From: Agriotes lineatus
Taxonomy: Eukaryota; Arthropoda; Insecta; Coleoptera; Elateridae
DNA: 64,000 nucleotides
Direction of reading: 5' to 3'
NCBI GenBank assembly: GCA_940337035.1
Contig: CALNHX010001927.1
Coordinates: forward strand, 62,001 to 126,000
Under the pieces are notes generated by a model that did not search any database, had not been told where the DNA came from, and saw only the letters and a list, made by a program, of their open reading frames with translations. Made by a program: the position numbers and the translations under genes. How positions within the stretch are numbered: the stretch's first letter is position 1; each line of letters begins with the position of its first letter. Shown piece after piece: positions 31,177 through 40,079 of the stretch.

Positions 31177-33356
31177 TGTTACGGTCTTGAACTGACTTTA
31201 CGACACTGCACCGGCTCATACATAAGCGAAACGGCCGGCGCGTGCCGTAATGGACGAAATCGGGACGAAAGTTCTCCTAGGCCGCTACCCAGCCGCAACA
31301 AGATAGGCCGGCTAGACTTTCAGTGGAGTTGGGCGGGTTCTTAACGAGATTATCTAAGGGTAACGGCCAGAGGGTCGGTAAATAACGGTAAAATAAAGAG
31401 GGCGCCACCAAGCCTGTCTTAACCCGAATAACCGAGCCTGGGCGTTTAGACGGGGGCGAAGTATTCAAGACACTCCGTCGATAGGGGTACTCGTGAATTA
31501 TAAACTCACACAACGATTTCATGATGGCAAAAATACTTAGATCATGGAGTGGAGCTCTTTCAGCCACGGCAATGTCACCACCAAGCTTACCTGCACGCTC
31601 TGATCTCACTGGTCCCACCGTACATTTATCTTCTCAATGATGGGCGCACGCTGAAACAGAACATGCACAAATCGACCAAGAATAAAGCGTCTCTTAATTA
31701 GATAAGCGTCTATTATTCCATTCTTACATTGGGGCAGCAAAGCGTGCCGCAAACTTTGCGTTAATTCTTATAAATAAGCATCAGCTGATGGGCGCACTAC
31801 TGTTACTAAACAACACCCATAACTGTACAAAATCAAGAGCAGTTTGACATATGAGTCCCACAAAGGGAACGTTTGTTCATAAAAATCGAGTTACGCAACA
31901 GTAAAGGCGACGCGAACAGTGTAGCTGTCGGCAGAATCCGGCGCCGCAAAGAGATGCGGCGAATTAGTTAGAAACCCAATTCGCAAGGCAAAAAGGGGGC
32001 CGCGTTACTGAGATATATTTTTCCGAAAAGGGGGCTTACATAGCCTAACGCCCGCAGGCGAATTTAAAATATGACACAGCTGGTGCTACGCCGCCCAAGC
32101 GATCGATAACTTCGTGTAACACTCAACGAGCCGAACACGACGCCGTTGCTAACATACGAAAGGTCTCGCACAAAACTTGGCGAATATGGCACCGCCCTGA
32201 TAAGAAGTGATCTGGCTCACATGATAATTTGGGCAAACACAGCAAAGCCCAAGTGGGGAAAGTGATTAGATAAAAAAAAAAAAAAACGAGCGACGCCATT
32301 TTGCGACAACAATTTAAGATGCGAAGGGTACATTTTTAACGGTGCACATGATTTCACATCAAGTTCGCGCACATGCAATTTTACTGCGACCAAACTGGCG
32401 ATGCCGCCTTACAGCACGTATGCCAAGAGTTCAGCAATTATTCACATGGTTAAGCGCAAAGCTCGCGCACAAGAAGTTAGTATAATTCAATGGTTACAAA
32501 TACCTTAGTTTTATTGGTGACGGCCCAAGAGATCGGCATGCGGTCCAGCTGGCGAGAAACAGGTTGCCTGTGGCAATTAATTCGCCGCTAATACGGCCGA
32601 CGTGTGAATGGTCTGGATGCGCCCAAAATGGCGACAAAGGCTGGCGCTTCAACAAACGCCGCTACGACGGCAAAACTAGCCCAAGTGATGTCCTACCTCA
32701 ACGGAATCCTCGCACTACGAGCTAAAGGGAACACTCCCTTACGTGACGACGTAGAACCGGGCATGGAATTCCATCACACCTACGCCTTGGCGTAATAAGA
32801 TCGCCGCTAAACGACACACACCTCCCTTGTTCAATGGCCTGAGTTGAACTGCCACTCTCGCTTAAGGCGAAACAGTTTATCAAACACTTGCTGAAGCAGC
32901 ACGAGACGGGAAAAGGCTGACGCCCCCGCCAAGGGCGGGAGCGCCGCACGAACACACACACTATCCGACCTCTTAGATCGACGGCTCTCCGCTGAATGCC
33001 CCCGCAAGAAGCGTTAGGACGCCAGGAGTGGCGTGAGCCAAAACGGCGTTACCACGTGACTCTCGACAGCCAATGGCGATGCGCCCAATAAAACAAATAA
33101 GTTCCGGTGACAAAGAGAGTGCGAAGCGTGATTTCTAGAAGGTTCGGAAATCTTGCGAGCGTTAACACCCGACTGTCAAAGTACCAACAAAGGGGTGCCC
33201 CAGATGACGAGAAATACTGCGCTTGAGGCCAACTATGTGCAAAATCATTATTATGGAATTAGGCGATGAAGCCAAATAAGTAACTAAAAGGGTTTAACAT
33301 ACGGGCACGCCGCCCTAAAGCCTAGGTGGCTAATTAAAATACAAAATGACCTGACA
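31177..33356. mobile_element. GC-rich 2.2-kb insertion of unknown type inside the hAT element
   Basis: Composition shifts sharply at both edges. The segment begins TGTTACGGTC and ends TGACCTGACA, so it has TG...CA ends whose outer bases form an imperfect inverted repeat (TGTTACGGTC against TGTCAGGTCA). Each side is bordered by ATTT (31173-31176 and 33357-33360). Those are features of a long terminal repeat or a solo LTR, but no internal coding region, paired LTR or primer-binding site was found, and the short ORFs inside (31277-31618 minus, 32604-32795 plus) have no domain. A 15-base A run sits near 32271-32285. Confidence 0.5.
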
Positions 33357-33695
33357 ATTTGTTTCTATTTTATTTAAAAGTGACCGGAAAAAACTGCTTT
33401 GGTTGTTTTTATATACGGTACTATTAATTACACTTGTTACTGAAACTGTCGTACTTATTTATTAAATCTGGTGGAACGCGTAGTGCTTACCACCACGGTG
33501 GAACGTTGACTTCAAATTAAAATTAGGCATACAATGAAAATGAAAAGGGGGCGATAGGTGTTAGTCAACTTCCAGAAGGAGGAGATGGGCCAAAAAAGGT
33601 TGGGAACCACTGAACTAGACGATCGAAACTAATCGATTATACGAGACGTAGGTAGGTATTTCTTGAAAGACAATACGTTGAGGGGGTTTTGTTTT

Positions 33696-33840
33696 AATAG
33701 TATATTATGTTATTAGGAGTAAAAGTGATATTTTTTCTGGCGAGAGTGGACGTGTTAGACTGACGAGCGTAAGTGAGTCGGACAGGTACGGGCAAGGCAC
33801 GCAGTCACTTTTACTCCAAATAGCATATGGTATTTTATCT
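33696..33840. repeat. Shared-end foldback hairpin (stem type GGAGTAAAAGT)
   Basis: Left end AATAGTATATTATG, stem TTATTAGGAGTAAAAGTGA, central GACGAGCGTAAGTGAGTC, complementary stem TCACTTTTACTCCAAATA and right end CATATGGTATTTTATCT. The same stem occurs in the hairpin at 35998-36141. Confidence 0.8.
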
Positions 33841-34095
33841 TCAAACGGCCCCAACTAATATAAATAAATATATATTTTAAAAAATTACGATTATTGAGAA
33901 TTGAAGTGCTTTTACTCCACCGGCGTAAAAGTAACCACTTTTTCTCCATGCCAATCTAGTAAGTTACAGTTGCTTTGACATATCCATTGCAGGTAATTTA
34001 ATTTTACTGTTTGTTTACTGGTTGTCATGACATTAGGGAAGTAAGGTAAAACCTACTCCCCAAGGGAAGTAAGTGAAAATAAACTCCGATTATTC
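33841..34095. other. AT-rich spacer, nothing recognised
   Basis: Short spacer with no recognisable feature. Confidence 0.4.
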
Positions 34096-34097
34096 TC

Positions 34098-34690
34098 TTT
34101 ATTTAAGGTAAGTAGATGACATCATAATGGCGACTGACCCGTTAAACAAACAACTATTTCTTCAACTTTTTAATAACGTACACCCTAGACTTAAATTCAC
34201 ACTTAAAAACGAAAATAAAAATGCTTCAGTAAACTTTTTAGATTGAACGTTATTCCGACAAACTAATGGATTTATCCTACCAAGTTGGTTCCGTAAAAAC
34301 ATTAAAACTAACAGATATTTAAACTTCAATTCCAACACTACAGATAAAAAAGTGTCATAAGCAGTTTAGTTGACAGAGCTATAAAATTATCCTCCAAACA
34401 ATTCCACAAAAAAAATTAGAAATCATTACACATATATTAACTGTGAATGGCATGAACATATTAAAAGCTGTATCAATAGTATTAATAACAAAAAAAAATA
34501 ACCATTTAATGGTACAGTAACCTAATTGTTTTGTCAATGATTTCAATATAACTGATACATCAACTCAAAATAAATACATATCTATAAATTATATTCCGAA
34601 ACTATCCTATGACAACTTTGTTAAATAGTATTAGGTCAAACGCAAATCACTGAAATTTAATATCAACATAACCTCAAATTAATCCATATG
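34098..34690 (+). pseudogene. Penelope-like reverse-transcriptase relic
   Basis: In one frame: VDDIIMATDPLNKQLFLQLF, NNVHPRLKFTLKNENKNASV, NFLD, stop, then SWFRKNIKTNRYLNFNS, degenerate text including CEWHEHIKSCINSINNKKK and, after shifts, KYISINYIPKLSYDNFVK. VDDI as the catalytic motif, followed by HPRLKFTxE and INFLD, a WYxK-like block and YLNYNSxxP, is characteristic of Penelope-like elements. Upstream RT motifs and a GIY-YIG endonuclease were not found. Several stops and shifts make it dead. Confidence 0.7.
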
Positions 34691-35063
34691 CCTTTGCTTA
34701 TAAAGACTTTTATAAATAAACTGATATACACATAATCGAATTCCATATGTCATAATCAGGTAAGAAAGATAATCTCTTTATTTATTGAACATATAATTAC
34801 ATCAAACCTTCTGGATCCTTTGGCAACAGCAGCCGCCAACTCAGACAACTATATTACCTGGTCGCGCTCAGAACAGTATGTCGTTGGATCCAACAAAATA
34901 AGATACACCAATGTCTCCCTGTGGCTACTACAACTTTCCGTCTGCTTCTGATGACCTCTTCTGAAGTCACCAAAGATGTGATGCAGCCCCGAAATGGTCC
35001 TTCGTACGGCAGCAACAATGCCTTCTCTGGTAGCGATAGGATACTCCAAATCAACTCTTACAG
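34691..35063. other. No gene recognised
   Basis: Contains overlapping minus-strand ORFs of 66-77 codons (34849-35082) with no domain; possibly the interior of the palindromic element on the right. Confidence 0.35.
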
Positions 35064-35252
35064 CCAGTCTTATAAAGGCCACTAATCTGAGGTTAACTTT
35101 AATTCGCTATTAAAATAAACAAAAGCGCATCAAAATTTGTTTACTAATGAATAAAATGTCATAAGCACTAACGTTTTGATGCGCTTTTGTTTATTTTAAC
35201 AGCGAATTAAAGTTAACCTCAGATTAGTGGCCTTTATAAGACCGACAGTTAT
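35064..35252. mobile_element. Palindromic MITE, related to the one at 49349
   Basis: Arms of about 75 bp: GTCTTATAAAGGCCACTAAT, CTGAGGTTAACTTTAATTCG, ATAAACAAAAGCGCATCAAA on the left, mirrored on the right. The loop is TTTGTTTACTAATG, then ATAAGCACTAA. The inner stem and loop closely match the centre of the 49349-49536 element, while the outer arms differ. No ORF. Confidence 0.75.
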
Positions 35253-35448
35253 TGAAGTCTCCAATTAGCCTTTTCCGAGTACGTCACAGTGACGTCATAG
35301 CTCCGCCCAACGACATCGACAGCTGATTGAGGATAACTTTTGTATGGTTTGTTGGGAGGCTTGTGGTGATTTTTCGAGTTTTAAGGCAAAAATCGATAAT
35401 TCTTTAGACGTTATAAGTGTAGTTTAGTTTCCTTCAATTTTCAACTAA

Positions 35449-35650
35449 AATAGTATAGTATGATCAAAAATTATTTTCATCTAGTATGGCCATGGAATGG
35501 AATAGTTCATAATTTATGAATTCAACTATAATTCACTTAAGAATGAAATGTCAAGTTTGAAATTTAAGTATAAACATAGTTGCATTCATGAATTAGGAAG
35601 CATTCCATAGCCATAATAGATGAAAATAATTTTTGATCATACTATATATT
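35449..35650. repeat. Shared-end foldback hairpin (stem type ATCAAAAATTATTTTCATC)
   Basis: Left end AATAGTATAGTATG, stem ATCAAAAATTATTTTCATCT and TATGGCCATGGAATG, a central AT-rich loop, then the mirrored stem (GCATTCCATAGCC, GATGAAAATAATTTTTGAT) and end CATACTATATATTATG. Its right end overlaps the left end of the next hairpin. Confidence 0.8.
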
Positions 35651-35783
35651 ATGATACGAGTTTTATAAGAAGCATTTTGTAGCACACACGGGTTTAGGGT
35701 ACGACGAGCGAAGCGAGTAGTTTCCTAAAGGAGTAAGTGCGACAAAATGCCGTATAAACCAGGTATCATACAGTATTTTATCT
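35641..35783. repeat. Shared-end foldback hairpin (stem type GTTTTATAAGAAGC)
   Basis: Left end TATATTATGATACGAG, stem GTTTTATAAGAAGCATTTTG, loop ACGACGAGCGAAGCGAG, return stem CAAAATGCCGTATAAAC and right end CATACAGTATTTTATCT. This is the compact version of the copy at 26568-27737. Confidence 0.82.
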
Positions 35784-35884
35784 ACTTTGCCACAAGAGAC
35801 AAAAAGATAAAAATTGCATCGCTTTTTGTCTATTACGATACGCAAACGAGCATCGTAATAGCCTCAGTACGAACCCAAAGTAAA

Positions 35885-36003
35885 TAATAGCTATTTATGC
35901 AACAAGTGCTAAAAGTCGACGTTTATCCACGAGACATGAAAATTATGAAACGAAGCCGAAGTGTCAAAGGCTGAATTTCATAACATGTCTCGTGCATAAT
36001 AGT
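35885..36003. repeat. Shared-end foldback hairpin (stem type GCACGAGACATG)
   Basis: Left end AATAGCTATTTATGCAAC, then GTGCTAAAAGTCGAC, stem CACGAGACATGAAAATTATG, loop CGAAGCCGAAG, return stem CATAACATGTCTCGTGCATA. It is an inverted relative of the hairpin at 36816-36960. Confidence 0.78.
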
Positions 36004-36141
36004 ATATTATGTTATTAGGAGCAAAAGTTATACTTTATGTGGCGAGGCTGGACGGGTTATCTTCCGAGCTTGCGAGGCAGATAAGTACAGCCGAGCCACA
36101 TAAAGATACTTTTGCTCCGAATAACATATAGTATTTTTTCT
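35998..36141. repeat. Shared-end foldback hairpin (stem type GGAGCAAAAGT)
   Basis: Left end AATAGTATATTATG, stem TTATTAGGAGCAAAAGTTA, then CTTTATGTGGC, central CCGAGCTTGCGAGG, mirrored GCCACATAAAG and ACTTTTGCTCCGAATAA, right end CATATAGTATTTTTTCT. Its left end is the right end of the previous hairpin. Confidence 0.82.
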
Positions 36142-36214
36142 TCAAAGGTTTTTATAACAAATTATTTACAATTTTGTGAACAAAATTCGAAGAAAATTAC
36201 TTGATAAAGTTGTG

Positions 36215-36292
36215 AGCGGCAGATAATAACTTTATCTGCCGCTGACGAGCGGCAGATAAAGTCGTCAGCGGCAGATAATATTATCTGCCGCT
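36215..36292. repeat. Five alternating copies of AGCGGCAGATAA
   Basis: AGCGGCAGATAA at 36215 (plus), 36232 (minus), 36248 (plus), 36267 (plus) and 36281 (minus). The copies form two adjacent stem-loops within 78 bp. The core contains GATA. Role unknown. Confidence 0.85.
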
Positions 36293-36815
36293 TGGCAATA
36301 AAGTGACAGTTTAGCATCATCAATCCAGCAGTATAATGCCATATTTTACTGCCGTTTGAAGAAAAACAACTTTTAGCACGCGTTGCATACAGTATTTTAT
36401 CTACGACTTTAATTTTACCGTTATTAATCCATAAATATCGATTTAACAAATGTTTGCATCTACGACACTTCTAATTTACGGCATAATAAATAGTAGACCA
36501 TGCGCGGGCGAATGTTTGCGAAGCCAGTGCTGTCAAGGTCAGTTACGAAATTTAATTATTAATACTCCACATCTGAGTGTATTCATTACATAACGCTTTA
36601 ATTATTTCAAAAACACTTTACCTGTAACGCAAGAAGCAACTAGAATAACTTTACAACTTCACCTCCAGTTCGAAATTGTAGTTTTATAACCTCACTTCAC
36701 TTTTAGCACTAGAGCTAAAAGTAAACAGCTGATTTCTTTAACCACGGTAAACTATAAAACGTCACTTTTAGTGAAACAAGCTAGCGCTAAAAGGCCTACT
36801 TTTAGTAGTGGTCGT
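36293..36815. other. Hairpin arm remnants and spacer
   Basis: Holds a hairpin-type right end near 36374-36412 (TTTTAGCACGCGTTGCATAC, then AGTATTTTATCTAC) that is an inverted match to 36805-36848, so the 400 bp between them sits in a large inverted repeat. A shorter palindrome around 36715-36800 (TTTTAGCACTAGAGC, GCTAGCGCTAAAA) also lies inside. No gene. Confidence 0.55.
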
Positions 36816-36960
36816 AGATAAAATATTGTATGCAACGTGTGCTAAAAGTCGTTTATGCACGAGACATGTTATGAAACTCAGCCTTCGGCTTCGTTTCATA
36901 ATTTTCATGTCCCGTGCATAAGCGTCGACTTTTAGCACTTGCTGTATAAATAGCTAATTT
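36816..36960. repeat. Shared-end foldback hairpin (inverted relative of 35885-36003)
   Basis: Left end AGATAAAATATTGTATGCAA, then GTGCTAAAAGTCG, TTATGCACGAGACATG, loop CAGCCTTCGGCTTCG, CATGTCCCGTGCATAA, CGACTTTTAGCAC, right end TATAAATAGCTAATT. Confidence 0.82.
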
Positions 36961-37534
36961 CATATGTACAAACTTGATTTCTAAATTATCATATTAATAA
37001 CTGTCATATTTCGACAGTTCAAACGAAGCACCTTTTCCGATCACAATTTTAGTCCACATACACATGTTCTACCTCCGTAAGAATAATAATCTTTCCAGTT
37101 TGCGTTTGATTATGTGCCCTCTGCACATATCTGCATGCGATTTTGAGAAGATATCTTACCAATAAAATGTATTGCAATTCGATACTAAATTTAACTTTTC
37201 TTAATACCTTTGCATATATTTAAAACACCATATCATTAGATTTACCTTAAATGACCATTCATTGACATATTAAATTAATTGAATGTAAAGTCATCTTGCA
37301 TTAAACTAATACTAATCTGTAATAATATTTTTTTAGAACACGACTACATCTCAAACACATCTTGTTTCATTTATTGGTTGTGCATGTTCACTTCAAAACC
37401 TATATTATGATTATTATAAGATATAAAGCCTTGTTTTTATTCAACAAGTCGTTTATATCGGGCAATATTAAATATTAAGAAATAAATTTTAACCAATGCT
37501 GTTTTCTGTAGTTTATAGCTATTAACATATCTAG
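36961..37534. other. AT-rich spacer, nothing recognised
   Basis: No gene or repeat recognised. Confidence 0.4.
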
Positions 37535-37632
37535 GAATGTTATGAGTATCATAACTGCCGCAGATGTTTTGAATTCCGAGCTCGTAGAGCGAGGATTTTA
37601 AAACTTCTAAGGCACTTATGATTCATAACATC
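37535..37632. repeat. Foldback hairpin (GAGCG-loop type)
   Basis: GGAATGTTATGAGTATCATAA pairs imperfectly with the right side (TTATGATTCATAACATCC). AGATGTTTTGAA pairs with TTTAAAACTTCT. The loop is CGAGCTCGTAGAGCGAGG. Confidence 0.65.
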
Positions 37633-37872
37633 CGTGATTTGTTCAATAGTTTATCGGTTGCTATATGGTTATGGTTGCCATGTAGGGTAATATTCTTTAA
37701 CCCTACAGATAAGTTATGATCTAGTTACCAGCCTACTTTTGTATATGTAAACAAAGGCTTAATATCCTGAAACCGATAAAATTAATTATTTGACGTTTCA
37801 ACTGGTATCACTAAACAGGACTGCCGCGGCTACAATAGCATAGCAATATTTATTATTAACAATAACAATTAA

Positions 37873-37878
37873 TTTATT
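37873..37878 (-). promoter_or_regulatory. Poly(A) signal AATAAA
   Basis: AATAAA on minus just after the DRAM stop codon; unusually close, so a downstream signal may also be used. Confidence 0.4.
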
Positions 37879-37880
37879 AT

Positions 37881-39050
37881 CTACGTCATTGGAATGCCGT
37901 AGCTCGAAGTACTGGTATATGTACTCTCCTTTTCAAATAAAATACCTTTATACTCTAACAATTTGAATTCCTGGGTGAATGTTGCTATGTATATAAAAAT
38001 AAAACCAGTTAGAATCCATTCTGTGAAGCTGCCAGCTAGACGATATTGAAAGCCACCATCTGCTTCAGTCCACCAAACTATGGACTCCCCTGCAAAGTAA
38101 TAACTGTAATTATTTCACCTGTTCAAAGAGATATTAGATGTATATTGAAAAAAGAGAATTTGAATTTTCCGGTAGTCACTACACTTTGTGAAAGTGTGCT
38201 GTTGTGAACAAGTATCACAGGATAGAAATTTGACATCTAATTACACAGTTGACCGAGGTTGATGAGAAGAAATTGTAGCAACCTAATATAATAATCTTCA
38301 AAATAGCTATCGAATTAGAATACTCTTTCAGAAATAATTACAGCTACTCAAAATGAATTTGACAAAAACGCCGGATTTGCACATACCTGTAAATTGTTCC
38401 ATTGATATGTAAGCACAGATAAGATTGCTCAGGAACAACGGCAACAACCAAATCGTCAGAAAAACTCTAAGATATAATAAATTTCTCCCAATTTCGTATA
38501 CTGCAAACGAGTTTTCGTCATTTCTGTAAGCAAAGGAAATTCTTGTCTGAAATTGGGGACTGGTTAATTCAAGTTTTTTATTCGCCATTGCATCATACCT
38601 GCATGTAGAAATAAAGACTTCCAACTCCGTAAGCCAATATAGCACCAATCAGATGCATCGTAGGTGAGGCAGTTTCTTGGAAGTTAGCGACAATACTCAT
38701 ACCCAGGCAAGCCAGGCCTCCAAACCAAACTGCGACGATATTCCATCTTTTGCTTAAGGAAATGTCTTCAGAATTAATGGCGGTATCTACTTGGCGATAC
38801 CGAATATACATAGTAACTGCCACTGAAATACATTGATTAAAAATCGAAAGCGTATTATTATGTTAGGGGTAACATAAATAAAATTTATGTATTTATAATA
38901 AAACAAAGGTATAGGCACTCTTACTTACTCAAAATGGCACCTATGTTAAGAAGTTGTCCAAATATGCAACTTTCTGGTGGCAATGCCCCAGTATCGCTGA
39001 TATACGGAAAAACAGGGTAAACATGTCCATCTAATACTGACACTAAGTAC
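37881..39050 (-). CDS. DRAM/TMEM150-family six-pass membrane protein (paralogue 2, first exon missing)
   Basis: Four coding exons joined by short GT-AG introns: 39050-38929, 38822-38599, 38546-38387 and 38089-37881 (stop TAG). Phases agree at every junction. Joined, they give about 238 residues. The first contains the family hallmark FPYISDTGALPPESCIFGQL. Next comes VTMYIRYRQVD and SLSKRWNIVAVWFGGLACLG with MSIVANFQETASPTMHLIGA, then RVFLTIWLLPLFLSNLICAY, then TEADGGFQYRLAGSFTEWIL. This covers transmembrane segments 2-6 and the conserved loop. DRAM proteins sit in lysosomal or endosomal membranes and influence autophagy; that role is inferred from the family. The start codon and first membrane segment must lie on an upstream exon (to the right), which was not found. 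AATAAA lies 2-8 bp after the stop. Confidence 0.92.
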
Positions 39051-39059
39051 CTGCAAATG

Positions 39060-40079
39060 TAAAAATAATCGTTAATCGATAATGATTATACAGGTATATA
39101 TATTTAAACAGGCTAATATATTTTTTTTAAATCAGGAACCCACACTGCTTCCATAATGTTAGAACAAAATTAATACTTTTAAACTGTAATTCGCCATGTA
39201 ATAAGTTAGAGATATAACAAAGCAAACTTTTCGAGAAAAATCTATTACAGGTACAAGCTCTTTTTTAACCGAAGTATTAATTTCGGCCTCGATTATTTTG
39301 TACTAATTAGTAATTTTTACCGCAACTGTTCGATCGCGACCAACCCAAAATTATAAAAAGGTTCCATGAACCTGTATAACTTTTGTGGCTTTGGCGTTAA
39401 AGGAAAGTCAAGGAATGACATAAGCTATCACGATGATTTCTGCTCCAGTTTATGTGAAGTATTAATACAAAAAACTTAAAAGCCTTTGGACCTGATCTGT
39501 CGTGTTTCTTTGTATCAATTTTTATTCTCATAACTAGGAAAAGACGTTGAGCGTTAACATAACTACGTTATAGGTATAGATCCGATCTACCTTGTGAATT
39601 CTCTTTAGCCGAAGTCATCGCATATGTATGCATGAACGTTTATATAACACAGTATGAAAGTAGCCTTACCACACTAAAATCGATTTGTCGATCTATTGAC
39701 CTGAGCGGGGGTCCCAAAGAACGCATGGCAAAAACAGCTTTATTCTAACAATGTGCCGAAGTACCGATAAACAGCTTGCACCTTGTCATCTTGTTTATTT
39801 TTATTTTTGGCTACACGTTTTCTGCCTTTTTTTTCTATTTCCATCACTGGTTGCCAGTACCCCAAGTATTGTATTTCCGATTTCTTCAATAATGTTGTCC
39901 TTTTCGTTCTATTTGTTCTGTATTTTGATAAAGACATTTTTCTAAATTACCTGATAAACATCTTACCGAAATGGTGGAGCAGTCTATGAGCCATCCTCTG
40001 TTTGTCTTATAAATATGGCATTGGCTATATGTGATAATAATATTTATTTCTACTTATGCTATATCCATTTGAGATTTTG
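39060..40079. other. No gene recognised; short shared repeat at 39738-39800
   Basis: Probably intron or upstream region of the DRAM gene. The stretch AACAATGTGCCGAAGTACCG and following bases (about 55 bp) recur inverted at about 59938-59995. The other short ORFs are T-rich chance frames. Confidence 0.45.

Larger units (their letters stand above)
28837..33612 (+). mobile_element. hAT transposon relic (Buster/ZBED5-like)
   Basis: Terminal inverted repeats CAGTGATTCCCAACCT (28837-28852) and, inverted, CAGTGGTTCCCAACCT (33597-33612): 15 of 16 match, the classic hAT end. The 7-mer AACTAGA lies directly outside both ends (28830-28836 and 33613-33619). On the right an eighth base C follows; on the left the same C is the first base of the repeat, as if one C of CC was lost. 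Contents: a broken transposase gene (29195-30930) and a nested GC-rich insertion (31177-33356). Without the insertion the element would be about 2.6 kb. Confidence 0.92.

Noticed and set aside
31277..31618. Minus-strand ORF in GC-rich DNA, possible horizontally acquired gene
   Set aside because: GC-rich DNA yields long frames by chance; there is no domain or splice support, and the region has mobile-element borders.
34849..35082. Minus-strand ORF next to the 35-kb palindrome as a transposase
   Set aside because: No catalytic or DNA-binding motif; two overlapping frames are equally long.
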